From: Psychrobacter sp. BI730
Lineage (GTDB): Bacteria; Pseudomonadota; Gammaproteobacteria; Pseudomonadales; Moraxellaceae
DNA length: 64,000 nucleotides
Assembly: GCF_013414195.1 (NCBI RefSeq)
Contig: NZ_JAATTV010000006.1
Span: forward strand, 124,001 to 188,000
Reading direction: 5' to 3'
Each line of letters starts with the position of its first letter. Within the stretch, counting starts at the first letter, position 1. Below, one piece after another: positions 17,491 through 25,002 of this stretch. The notes under the pieces are model-generated. The model was given only the letters and a program-made list of their open reading frames with translations. It was not told the origin of the DNA and did no database searches. The position numbers were made by a program, and so were the translations under genes.

Positions 17491-18561
17491 ATGCTGACTA
17501 CTAACCAAACCTCGCAGGGTACAATCACTGCTGTCGCTGCAAATTTTTTATACTCATTGCTGTTCTTATTTGGTCTACTGCTGCAACCATTATCAGGTAC
17601 GCAAGTCGCTTCGTGGCGCGTGCTGACAATGTTTTTTAGTCTCGTGCTGCTGGTCAGCGTATTAAAGCAGTGGCAGCACATTTTCGATTATCTAAAAACA
17701 CTAAAGAACGCGAAAGAGTGGTTTTTATTTATACTACCCACACCGATTTTGGGCGCGCAAATCTGGATATTTATGTGGGCGCCAGTCAATGGGTTGGGGC
17801 TTGAAGTAACGTTGGGTTATTTCCTATATCCGATGATTATGATTGTTGTCGGCAGGTTCTTTTACAACGAAGACATGAGCTTACTTCAGTGGGCTGCCAT
17901 TGTGTGTGCAGGTCTTGGTATCGCTTACGATATTTTTGAGTATGGCGCTATTTCTTGGGCGACTTTATTTGTTTGCTTGGGTTATCCTCCTTATTATCTA
18001 CTACGCCGCAAGTTGGCAGTACCGCCTATTACTGGTTTGATTTCAGACCTCGTATTGTTGTTACCAGTCGTACTGGTCGCGCTGTATATGAATGGCGGTT
18101 TTGAAGTAGCAATCACCAACCACAAGCTTTGGTACCTGTTGCCGTTATTAGGCATTATCAGTACCGCTGCAATGTCACTAACAATGGTGGCCAGTCAGAA
18201 GCTTCCTGTCTCACTTTTTGGCACTCTGTGCTACCTTGAGCCAATATTCTTGTTCATATTCTCAATCGCAATTTTAGATCGCAGCCTACATGATGGTGGC
18301 TCCATGCTGATGTATAGCATGATTTTTGTCGCATTGCTGATTATGATTGCTGATAGCGCGTTGGGCTATATGGCGCGTAAACGTGAAGACCGCTTACATG
18401 GCTACAATGAACCACAAGTAGGCAGTTTTCCACCACGTCGTCGCCTGAAAAATCGCCGTATCAAAGGCGTGCTAATCGCGCATCGATTCCGCCAAATCAA
18501 AAAATATCAGCAAAAAATAGATAAAATGACGCGCAAGATTGAAGCATTGCATTTAGATTGA
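17491..18561 (+). CDS. RarD-like EamA/DMT-family transporter, copy 2
   Basis: Tandem paralogue of the preceding gene, with the same length (356 residues), ten predicted helices and a basic C-terminal tail. The two align end to end with no apparent gap, sharing MLTTNQT at the start, ITGL and LPVSLFG in the middle, and DRLHGY and FPPRR in the tail. The substrate is unknown. ATG 17491 is preceded by AAAGG and the same GGCTGTTGT leader as copy 1; the ORF is open upstream, but that part overlaps the terminator. The two copies have diverged enough to suggest an old duplication with possible functional specialisation. Confidence 0.88.
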   Translation: MLTTNQTSQGTITAVAANFLYSLLFLFGLLLQPLSGTQVASWRVLTMFFSLVLLVSVLKQWQHIFDYLKTLKNAKEWFLFILPTPILGAQIWIFMWAPVNGLGLEVTLGYFLYPMIMIVVGRFFYNEDMSLLQWAAIVCAGLGIAYDIFEYGAISWATLFVCLGYPPYYLLRRKLAVPPITGLISDLVLLLPVVLVALYMNGGFEVAITNHKLWYLLPLLGIISTAAMSLTMVASQKLPVSLFGTLCYLEPIFLFIFSIAILDRSLHDGGSMLMYSMIFVALLIMIADSALGYMARKREDRLHGYNEPQVGSFPPRRRLKNRRIKGVLIAHRFRQIKKYQQKIDKMTRKIEALHLD

Positions 18562-18755
18562 TGTTGAAGAGTACACCGTCTGAGATAGTATCGATTCGGT
18601 AGGCATTGTTTTCCAGTATGTCTACCAACTCATAGTATTAAACAATTAGAAATTACGCTATTATCGAGAGCAGTAGGGCCACGATCGAGTAAACGTATGG
18701 CGCTATATCTAAGATACTATGGCTGATTTACTACAATATATAACTAGGACGGTTT

Positions 18756-19424
18756 ATGTTACATCTTCATCATTTAGCAAACTCGCGCTCGTTTCGTATT
18801 ATCTGGCTGTTGGAAGAGCTCGGCGTTGATTATAAACTGACTTGCTATGAGCGCAATAAGGCATACCGTGCCCCTGATAGCTTAAAGCAAGTGCATCCGA
18901 TTGGTAATGCACCGATACTAGAAGCGGACGATCGTGTGCTGATTGAGTCAGGGTTTATCATTGAATATTTGATTAAGCACTATGATAAAGAAAAGCAGTT
19001 CAAACCTGACGATAATAACGAAGCAGCGTGGGAAGCCTACACGTTTTGGCTACACTTTGCAGAGGCTTCATTGATGCCACTGTTGGTCATGCGTTTGGTA
19101 TTCACAAAAGTAGTGTCTCAGTCGCCGATGCTAATCAAACCTATCAGCAAAAAAATCCAAGGTCAGATTGAAAAGAACATGATCAGTAGCGGTTTGGAGA
19201 AGATGTTAGATATGATGGAGCGTCATCTACATGAAAACCATTGGTTTGCAGGTAGTGAATTTAGCGCCGCTGATATTCAAATGCATCTTGCAGTCTTGGG
19301 TGCCAATGCTGGTGCAGGTTTAGATCAGAGTAAATATACCAATCTTTTGAACTGGCTCAAACGCTGCGAAGAACGAGATGCCTTTAAGCGAGCAGAAAAA
19401 AAGGGCGGCCGTCTGAATTTTTAG
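18756..19424 (+). CDS. Glutathione S-transferase family protein
   Basis: Cytosolic GST-like protein of 222 residues. The N-terminal thioredoxin-like domain reads LHHLANSRSFRIIWLLEELG, with SRS as the likely glutathione-activating Ser region, followed by HPIGNAPILE (the cis-Pro loop) and the GSH-contacting ESGFIIEYLI. An all-alpha C-terminal domain follows, with WFAGSEFSAADIQM as the N-capping box motif. The start ATG has AGGA about 6 nt upstream. The substrate cannot be predicted. It is followed by a strong terminator that abuts the next gene. Confidence 0.92.
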   Translation: MLHLHHLANSRSFRIIWLLEELGVDYKLTCYERNKAYRAPDSLKQVHPIGNAPILEADDRVLIESGFIIEYLIKHYDKEKQFKPDDNNEAAWEAYTFWLHFAEASLMPLLVMRLVFTKVVSQSPMLIKPISKKIQGQIEKNMISSGLEKMLDMMERHLHENHWFAGSEFSAADIQMHLAVLGANAGAGLDQSKYTNLLNWLKRCEERDAFKRAEKKGGRLNF

Positions 19425-19472
19425 AGGATACTGGTATAATCATCTCTCAACGCTTAAGTAGCCATGTAGACC

Positions 19473-19506
19473 AAAGGCTTTGTTTATGAATAAACAAAGC
19501 CTTTTT
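19473..19506 (+). terminator. Intrinsic terminator abutting the next gene's ribosome-binding site
   Basis: AAAGGCTTTGTTTA and TAAACAAAGCCTTT form a perfect stem of about 14 bp with loop TGAA and a T-run ending at 19506. It ends the GST transcript. The ribosome-binding site of the 103-residue gene (AGGA, 19507-19510) follows immediately, and its ATG is 12 nt beyond the T-run, so there is no room for a promoter between them. Confidence 0.9.
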
Positions 19507-19518
19507 TAGGATAATATC

Positions 19519-19830
19519 ATGACAGATCTAAACACCTCGAATAAAGACCATCTGAAACAAGATAGCCTAGACAAAGATGACAATCAGTCAGCAACTCAAA
19601 CATCACTTAATAAGCAAGATATCAGTATGCAAGAAAATAATAGACAGCAGATTAATAGCCAGCAAGTCTCTATCAAATCGTGGTCACAGAAAATTCTAGT
19701 GGTCATTCTGTGTGCAGCGAGCTTTTATGGTGGCTGGAAATCTTACGAATCGAATATGGTAAATGAGTGCACCGCCAATGGTGGACAAATGGTTGAAGGT
19801 CAAAAAACCATGATATGCCAACTGTCATAG
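19519..19830 (+). CDS. Small single-pass membrane protein of unknown function
   Basis: The 103-residue protein has a polar N-terminal half of about 55 residues (Asn, Gln, Asp, Ser), one transmembrane helix (SQKILVVILCAASFYGGW), and a short C-terminal domain with two Cys (NECTANGG and MICQLS) that may form a disulfide in the periplasm. I recognise no family. The ribosome-binding site AGGA lies directly after the terminator T-run, so expression probably depends on readthrough or on a promoter inside or upstream of the hairpin. Confidence 0.75.
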   Translation: MTDLNTSNKDHLKQDSLDKDDNQSATQTSLNKQDISMQENNRQQINSQQVSIKSWSQKILVVILCAASFYGGWKSYESNMVNECTANGGQMVEGQKTMICQLS

Positions 19831-19931
19831 CTAGGGCACACTCTTCGTTTATTCTACTTTTGTTATTTTTATAATGAAGAGACACACTTGTGCTTTTCAG
19901 CCAGTACTCCTGATAAATAAAAGGCATCATT

Positions 19932-21068
19932 ATGCTAAAGCTAACCTTTTTGGGTACGTCCGCGGGTGTACCGACTAAACAGCGTAATGTGACTGCACTG
20001 GCGATAGAGTGTCTGAATCCGCATAGCTTTGGCGTACAGCAAAGAGGCCGTCAACAGAACAATCAGAGTAAGAAATCGCGTCCATGGGTGCTGATTGATT
20101 GCGGAGAGGGCACACAGCAGCAGTTGCTACATACTAAGCTCTCCTTACATCAATTGGCTGCTATCTGCATCACTCATGTGCATGGTGACCATTGCTACGG
20201 TCTACCAGGGCTATTAGCAAGCGCTGCTATGTCAGGACGCCGTGAACCATTAACTTTGATTGCCCCAAAAACGATTGCTACTTTGCTTGAAGCGATTACC
20301 GCCACTACAGAGCTGTATCTACCTTTTGCTCTCAATTTTGTAGAGATTGAAGAGGTGTTGGCTGAGCAAGGTGATACGAACAAAGTTAACATTAGCTTAA
20401 GCGGCCAACATCAGCTTGATATTGATATTACGCGGCTATCACATCGGGTTGCTTCTCATGCCTTTGGTATTACTCAGACTATTAGCCGCCGCATCCTTAA
20501 TACAGATAAGCTTGTGGCAGATGGTGTTCCAGCAAGCGCACTATGGGGCAGATTGCAGCAAGGCGAAGATGTCACGACTGAGGGTAATAGACAATTGCAC
20601 TCAGTAGACTATGTTGATGAGGAAATACAGCGGACGCGAGTGGTGGTGGCAGGAGACAATGATACGCCAGAGTGTTTGAGTGAAGCAGTTATGGACACAG
20701 ATTTATTGGTGCATGAGGCCACTTATACGCATGAGGTCATGATGGCTATTCAAGCCAGAAACCCTGACTATGACCCGATGCATAGCAGTGCGCATGTGGT
20801 GGGCACATTCGCGCAAAAGATGAACCTGAAAAACATCATTTTGACCCACTTTAGCGCTCGCTATCAGAACTTTGATAATCCAGATAGCGAAACGCCAAAT
20901 ATGGCATATATTCGCTTAGATGCGCAAAGTGTCTATCAAGGCAATCTATGGCTGGCCGCAGATTTTGACCAATATATGGTTGATGGTGCAGTTGAGTCGG
21001 TAAGCAATCAAGAGGGCAGTCAAGAGGAGAACTGCGTGCAGTATATAGGCTCTGCACGCAATGATTAG
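19932..21068 (+). CDS. rnz: Ribonuclease Z / RNase BN family metallo-beta-lactamase
   Basis: Zinc endonuclease of the ElaC/RNase Z family, which trims tRNA 3' ends. The 378 residues include the diagnostic N-terminal LKLTFLGTSAGVPTKQRNV, the metal motif ITHVHGDHCYGLPGLL (HxHxDH), a C-terminal aspartate-bearing GDNDTP, and the distal histidines of HSSAHVVG and ILTHFSARY. Two polar insertions make it longer than E. coli RNase BN (about 305 residues). AAAGG lies about 9 nt before the ATG. It converges on the DUF815 ATPase gene, with about 40 bp between stops. Confidence 0.92.
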   Translation: MLKLTFLGTSAGVPTKQRNVTALAIECLNPHSFGVQQRGRQQNNQSKKSRPWVLIDCGEGTQQQLLHTKLSLHQLAAICITHVHGDHCYGLPGLLASAAMSGRREPLTLIAPKTIATLLEAITATTELYLPFALNFVEIEEVLAEQGDTNKVNISLSGQHQLDIDITRLSHRVASHAFGITQTISRRILNTDKLVADGVPASALWGRLQQGEDVTTEGNRQLHSVDYVDEEIQRTRVVVAGDNDTPECLSEAVMDTDLLVHEATYTHEVMMAIQARNPDYDPMHSSAHVVGTFAQKMNLKNIILTHFSARYQNFDNPDSETPNMAYIRLDAQSVYQGNLWLAADFDQYMVDGAVESVSNQEGSQEENCVQYIGSARND

Positions 21069-21108
21069 ACATGGTTAAGCTTAGATATGATTTAGCGTCA
21101 AATATGAC

Positions 21109-22080
21109 CTAGCGCTTACTGTCTTCGATAGCCAATTGTGTTTCACCACTCCAAAAACGGCTAAATTGATAAGCAACTCGTCCTGAGCGACCACCACGCT
21201 CTGAGGCCCAACGTAGCGCATCCTTTCTGATCTTATCAGGCATAGACTGACTTTCCAAAATGTTCTTAGCCTCACTATCCACATCAGCTGAGATTTTTTG
21301 CTGCTCTAAATTCAGATAATGCTGAACGATTTGTAGATAAGTCTGCTGATCCATAGGATGGAAGGTGAGGGACAAACCGAATCGATCTGATAATGACACG
21401 GTTTCATCAATGGCCTCATAGGGATTGACTTCATCCGTCTGCCCATTATAAATATCGACATTGTCTTTCATCATCTGTGGTAGCAAGCGACGGCGATTAC
21501 TGGTGGCGTAGACCAGTAGTTTGTCTTGCTCAGAGTCTAGCGAGCCATCAAGCACGCTCTTTAGTGCACGATAGCTTTCGTCTTGACCATTAAAAGCGAG
21601 GTCGTCACAGTATACGATATAGCGGCAATGACAATTTGGTGGTAGGGCATTAATAGCAGTACGAATCTTATCCAATACTTGCAGATCATCGCGGGCAACC
21701 TCAATAATACGCAAGCCTTCACTATGATGAGCTTGTAGCAAAGCGCGAATCAATGATGACTTACCGGCACCGCGTGTCCCTGACATCAATACATGGTTGG
21801 CAGGGTAACCTTTAATAAACTGACGGGTGTTTTGTACCAGTTTCGATTTTTGCGTATCGATACCATGCAAGTCATCTAAGCTCAAAAACAGGTTGACCGA
21901 CAAAGGCTGCAGGTGACCAGTGCGTCCACCAACCCAGCGATAAGCAAGCTGGCTCGGGTCGATTTCAATAGTTGGTGTGACTCGCTCTTGTAAGTACTGA
22001 CTGAGTAAGTTTAACAAAGGTGCGGGTAGGGCGTAAGTAGGTTGATCAGATGGCATAGTCGGGATAGTTGGTTGTGACAT
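21109..22080 (-). CDS. DUF815-family AAA ATPase
   Basis: P-loop ATPase of the DUF815 family, widely conserved in Proteobacteria but of uncertain role. The protein has 323 residues from the chosen start. It shows Walker A GTRGAGKSSLIRALL, a Walker B-like YIVYCDDLAF, and sensor region LLVYATSNRRRLLPQMM. A C-terminal helical lid ends in RWASERGGRSGRVAYQFSR. The frame is open 22 codons further upstream (ATG 22146), which would add a hydrophobic segment; that is unusual for this family, so I prefer ATG 22080, although neither start has a strong ribosome-binding site. Confidence 0.85.
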   Translation of the reverse strand: MSQPTIPTMPSDQPTYALPAPLLNLLSQYLQERVTPTIEIDPSQLAYRWVGGRTGHLQPLSVNLFLSLDDLHGIDTQKSKLVQNTRQFIKGYPANHVLMSGTRGAGKSSLIRALLQAHHSEGLRIIEVARDDLQVLDKIRTAINALPPNCHCRYIVYCDDLAFNGQDESYRALKSVLDGSLDSEQDKLLVYATSNRRRLLPQMMKDNVDIYNGQTDEVNPYEAIDETVSLSDRFGLSLTFHPMDQQTYLQIVQHYLNLEQQKISADVDSEAKNILESQSMPDKIRKDALRWASERGGRSGRVAYQFSRFWSGETQLAIEDSKR

Positions 22081-22257
22081 AGTGGCTCTAGCAATTAAGG
22101 TTGTCTTTAATACCATACCCAAAAATACAATTAACGCTGCTAACATTTCAGTGCCTACAATCTTAGTACCTATTGATCGTAGTACTTGTAATCATTATTC
22201 ACGCTATTATTATCTTTGGAAATGATACGAATGGGAAGGCAATAATCTCGCTATATT

Positions 22258-23298
22258 ATGAGAAACAATACCATGGAAAATAGTGCCAGTAATGCGTCTA
22301 TTACGCAAGCTTTGCAAGCGCAGGCGATGCAGCTATTGCCCATTATCACCCAAGAACTGGACGCACAATATTTTAGGGAGATAGTGCATCAACGTATTGC
22401 TCAGCAAAGCACAGAACAAACGCAAGATGTCAAAACGCAACATATCGACAATACTTACTTCCAAGGTCTAACACGTGCCCAGCATCCGCAATTTGGTAGT
22501 GTGATGATTAAATGGCAGTTGAGTGATGGCGCTTATCCTATTGCTGCCGATTTAACTCATGAAGCGGATATTTTAGCTGCTGTAAATGCTTCATCGAAAA
22601 TCAAAGATAATGCTATCGCACCGCCACTACTGGCTCATCATTGCGTGGACGTTCAAATACTAGGGCAGTTGCAACACTTAGTTATAGTAGTCACGCCTTA
22701 TTATCCTAATGGTAGCTTGGCGAGTCAGCTGACCGCTTCAAAACATCTGTCATTGATAGCATCACAAAAGCATCATTTCATCATGAAGTCTGCATACTTG
22801 ATAGCCAATTTGCATCAGGCTGGCTGGCTACATAATGATATCAAGCCCAGCAATATTATGCTTGAGGGTTCTGACGATGCATGGCCAGCAGATACCATGA
22901 GTAATAGTCTGACCCCTAGATTGTTACTTACTGATTTTGCTTTAGCACAACGTATGACGGTGGCTAATAGCCAACCAAATCCTGCTGGCACACCAGCGTA
23001 TCTCGCACCTGAACGCTGGCAAGGTCAGCGTGCAACTATGCAAAGTGATATCTACGCGTTTGGCATCATGATGGTTGAGATACTAACAGGGAAACGCCCG
23101 TTTCAGGTAAATGCCGACAGCCATGAAAAATCAAAAGCGTGGGCGATTCAGCATTGCCAGCAACCCATTCCAACGTTGTCAGCAGAATATAGTCATTATC
23201 AATTTATTGTCGATAAAGCATTGGCGAAGCGGGTAGAGAGACGATATCAGAAGATGGATAAGATATTGATAGATTTGAAGTTATTAGAAAATAGCTGA
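22258..23298 (+). CDS. Serine/threonine protein kinase-like protein
   Basis: Eukaryote-like kinase fold of 346 residues without a transmembrane segment. The catalytic loop is HNDIKPSNIM near residue 191, where HRD becomes HND but the catalytic Asp, Lys and Asn remain. The metal site is DFA instead of DFG near 225. The APE motif appears as GTPAYLAPERW, followed by SDIYAFGIMMVEILTGKRPF. The N-lobe is poorly conserved: a possible ATP-binding Lys is in GSVMIKWQL, and no clear glycine-rich loop is seen. It may be active or atypical. The start is uncertain (ATG 22258 or 22273). A copy of its last 20 or so codons lies downstream at 24.5 kb. Confidence 0.85.
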   Translation: MRNNTMENSASNASITQALQAQAMQLLPIITQELDAQYFREIVHQRIAQQSTEQTQDVKTQHIDNTYFQGLTRAQHPQFGSVMIKWQLSDGAYPIAADLTHEADILAAVNASSKIKDNAIAPPLLAHHCVDVQILGQLQHLVIVVTPYYPNGSLASQLTASKHLSLIASQKHHFIMKSAYLIANLHQAGWLHNDIKPSNIMLEGSDDAWPADTMSNSLTPRLLLTDFALAQRMTVANSQPNPAGTPAYLAPERWQGQRATMQSDIYAFGIMMVEILTGKRPFQVNADSHEKSKAWAIQHCQQPIPTLSAEYSHYQFIVDKALAKRVERRYQKMDKILIDLKLLENS

Positions 23299-23468
23299 AT
23301 TTATTATTTTATTTTAAAAAGTGATTGTTTGTAGTATTCACATATTACCTAGTCGTTGTTTTTTATGTTTGAATGGATATTCAGGCTCATTTTAAGCGAA
23401 GTCGCTATAAACTAATTTGGGTTCCCATATTTCATTACAATGTTTTATTACAATACAGTGAGAATATC

Positions 23469-24026
23469 ATGGCTAAAGTACTTATCATTACCGGTGATTT
23501 TGTTGAAGACTATGAAAACATGGTTCCGTTCCAAGCGCTACTAGCGATGGGGCATGAGGTTGATGCGGTCTGCCCAGATAAGGTTGCAGGTGATAGCATT
23601 GCTACCTCAATACACGATTTTGAAGGTGATCAAACTTATACCGAAAAACGCGGTCATAATTTTGTCCTTAATGCGTCTTTTGCTGATATCAATGTAGAAG
23701 ATTACGATGCCTTGTATTTACCAGGTGGGCGTGCGCCAGAATACTTGCGCTTGAATGCTAAGGTCATTGCAATGATTCAGCATTTCGCAAATACTGATAA
23801 ACCGATTGCCTCAGTTTGCCATGGGCCACAAATGCTGACGGCTGCTGGCGTATTGAAGGGTAAAAAAGTATCTGCTTATCCTGCGTGTCAGCCAGAAATA
23901 GAAATGGCTGGCGCTGAGTATGTCAAGTTGCCTATGGATGGCGCTATTACAGATGGCCAACTGGTAACGGCACCTGCATGGCCTGCCCACCCAGCGATGC
24001 TAAAGCAGTTTGTTGCTTTGCTATAA
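23469..24026 (+). CDS. DJ-1/PfpI family protein
   Basis: Class-I glutamine-amidotransferase-like protein of 185 residues in the DJ-1/PfpI superfamily (proteases, deglycases or chaperones such as YhbO and Hsp31). It starts [15 protein letters not shown], with a conserved Glu near 16. The nucleophile elbow is [13 protein letters not shown] with Cys117 followed by His. The C-terminus [18 protein letters not shown] is typical. ATG 23469 follows GTGAGAA. It sits between the kinase and the ribbon-helix-helix gene and ends 11 nt before a 26-bp palindrome. The biochemical activity cannot be assigned. Confidence 0.92.
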   Translation: MAKVLIITGDFVEDYENMVPFQALLAMGHEVDAVCPDKVAGDSIATSIHDFEGDQTYTEKRGHNFVLNASFADINVEDYDALYLPGGRAPEYLRLNAKVIAMIQHFANTDKPIASVCHGPQMLTAAGVLKGKKVSAYPACQPEIEMAGAEYVKLPMDGAITDGQLVTAPAWPAHPAMLKQFVALL

Positions 24027-24036
24027 GCATTAATTC

Positions 24037-24062
24037 GGGTCTATTGAACGTTCAATAGACCC
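24037..24062. repeat. 26-bp perfect palindrome upstream of the ribbon-helix-helix gene
   Basis: GGGTCTATTGAAC is followed without a gap by its exact reverse complement, giving 26 bp of perfect dyad symmetry. It begins 11 nt after the DJ-1 stop and ends 26 nt before the next ATG. No T-run follows on either strand, so it is not a typical intrinsic terminator. A DNA-binding operator, perhaps for the adjacent RHH protein, is a reasonable inference. Confidence 0.8.
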
Positions 24063-24088
24063 CAGTATCGAGAGAGGATATATTATAT

Positions 24089-24487
24089 ATGTGCCAACTT
24101 TTTATTAGTGCTGACGACAGCTTGTGGAGCTCTAAAACCAAATCACTTCGAATTCAGGGCGTTGTCACCTCAATTCGTTTAGAAGTGTTTTTTTGGGATA
24201 TATTAGAAGAGTTGTCATTTCGTGATCAAATGACGGTTAATCAACTGATCACTAAGCTATACCTTGAATCTCTCGATGCTGATCATGATATTGGCAATTT
24301 CACCTCTTTTTTAAGAGTTTGTTGTTCTCGTTATTTATCTTTAATAGCCGATGGCGATCTTTCTCGCGAAACAAGATTGCCTTTAGAAAAAGTCGATGCA
24401 AAAAATATCATTCAACGTGAAACCCTCCGTAAAAATCAACGTAGTGCATTATTCAATGATAATGAGGGAAACCTTTCTATTAATTAG
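24089..24487 (+). CDS. Ribbon-helix-helix (RHH_4-like) domain protein
   Basis: The 132-residue protein carries a domain like the RHH_4 family of putative DNA-binding proteins. LRIQGVVTSIRLEVFFWDIL supplies the beta strand and first helix, MTVNQLITKLYLES the second helix, and NFTSFLRVCCSRYLSL a downstream helix. The remaining 45 residues are polar and charged. GAGAGGA lies about 11 nt before the ATG. The 26-bp palindrome just upstream would be a natural autoregulatory site. It is the last intact gene before a kinase fragment and tRNA-Leu. Confidence 0.8.
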   Translation: MCQLFISADDSLWSSKTKSLRIQGVVTSIRLEVFFWDILEELSFRDQMTVNQLITKLYLESLDADHDIGNFTSFLRVCCSRYLSLIADGDLSRETRLPLEKVDAKNIIQRETLRKNQRSALFNDNEGNLSIN

Positions 24488-24506
24488 TTCTGTCTATGGC
24501 AAGTAC

Positions 24507-24575
24507 ATGAAAGCATTGGCAAAGCGGGTAGAGAGGTGCTATAAAAGTACGGATGAGGTGCTGAAGGATTTATAA
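24507..24575 (+). pseudogene. Remnant of the 3' end of the kinase gene
   Basis: A 22-codon frame (MKALAKRVERCYKSTDEVL, then KDL and stop) matches the C-terminus of the kinase at 22258-23298, which ends KALAKRVERRYQKMDKILID and then LKLLENS. The first 26 nt or so, from AAAGCATTGGC to GTAGAGAG, differ at a single base; the rest is weaker. It has no N-lobe or catalytic core, so it cannot be a kinase. It marks a duplication or rearrangement around the DJ-1 and RHH genes. Confidence 0.75.
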
Positions 24576-24642
24576 AGGGTAGAAAAGTAGATTAATACTT
24601 TTAACAAGATACTTTATAGTTTTAACACCAAATTCCAGACAC

Positions 24643-24670
24643 AAAAAAACCTGCTAAAAAGCAGGTTTTG
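24643..24670 (-). terminator. Intrinsic terminator of tRNA-Leu
   Basis: On the minus strand ACCTGC and GCAGGT form a 6-bp stem around TTTTTA, followed by TTTTTTT. It lies about 30 nt beyond the tRNA 3' end. Confidence 0.8.
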
Positions 24671-24700
24671 ATATTTGGTCTAAGATGTACTATCCGAAAA

Positions 24701-24785
24701 TGGTGGGGCTGGAGAGACTCGAACTCTCACACCTTGCGGCGCCAGAACCTAAATCTGGTGCGTCTACCAATTCCGCCACAGCCCC
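24701..24785 (-). tRNA. tRNA-Leu (TAG)
   Basis: An 85-nt class II tRNA on the minus strand. Acceptor GGGGCTG pairs with CAGCCCC, the D-loop contains AATTGGTAGAC, and the anticodon loop ATTTAGG gives anticodon TAG. A long variable arm and an encoded CCA end are present. It is a single-gene transcript with its own promoter and terminator. Confidence 0.97.
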
Positions 24786-24873
24786 ATTTTCGTTACTCTA
24801 TCATCAAAAGCGATTAAACTCAAACGCTATATAGATAGTTAACTGATTCGGTAGTGCGTCTCAGTGGTTGGCT

Positions 24874-24901
24874 ATTATATAGAGTTTTAATTGTTTGGCA
24901 A
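24874..24901 (-). promoter_or_regulatory. Sigma-70 promoter of tRNA-Leu
   Basis: On the minus strand TTGCCA (24896-24901) and TATAAT (24874-24879) are separated by 16 bp, about 90 nt upstream of tRNA-Leu. The layout matches the other tRNA promoter of the window. Confidence 0.8.
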
Positions 24902-25002
24902 CCCCTATTTGCAATTATTTTTAATTATTTATCATTTATTTTAGATATTAATTTTAAGTGATTGATATCGATAATAATTTAATATCGTGTTTTATACATT
25001 TT

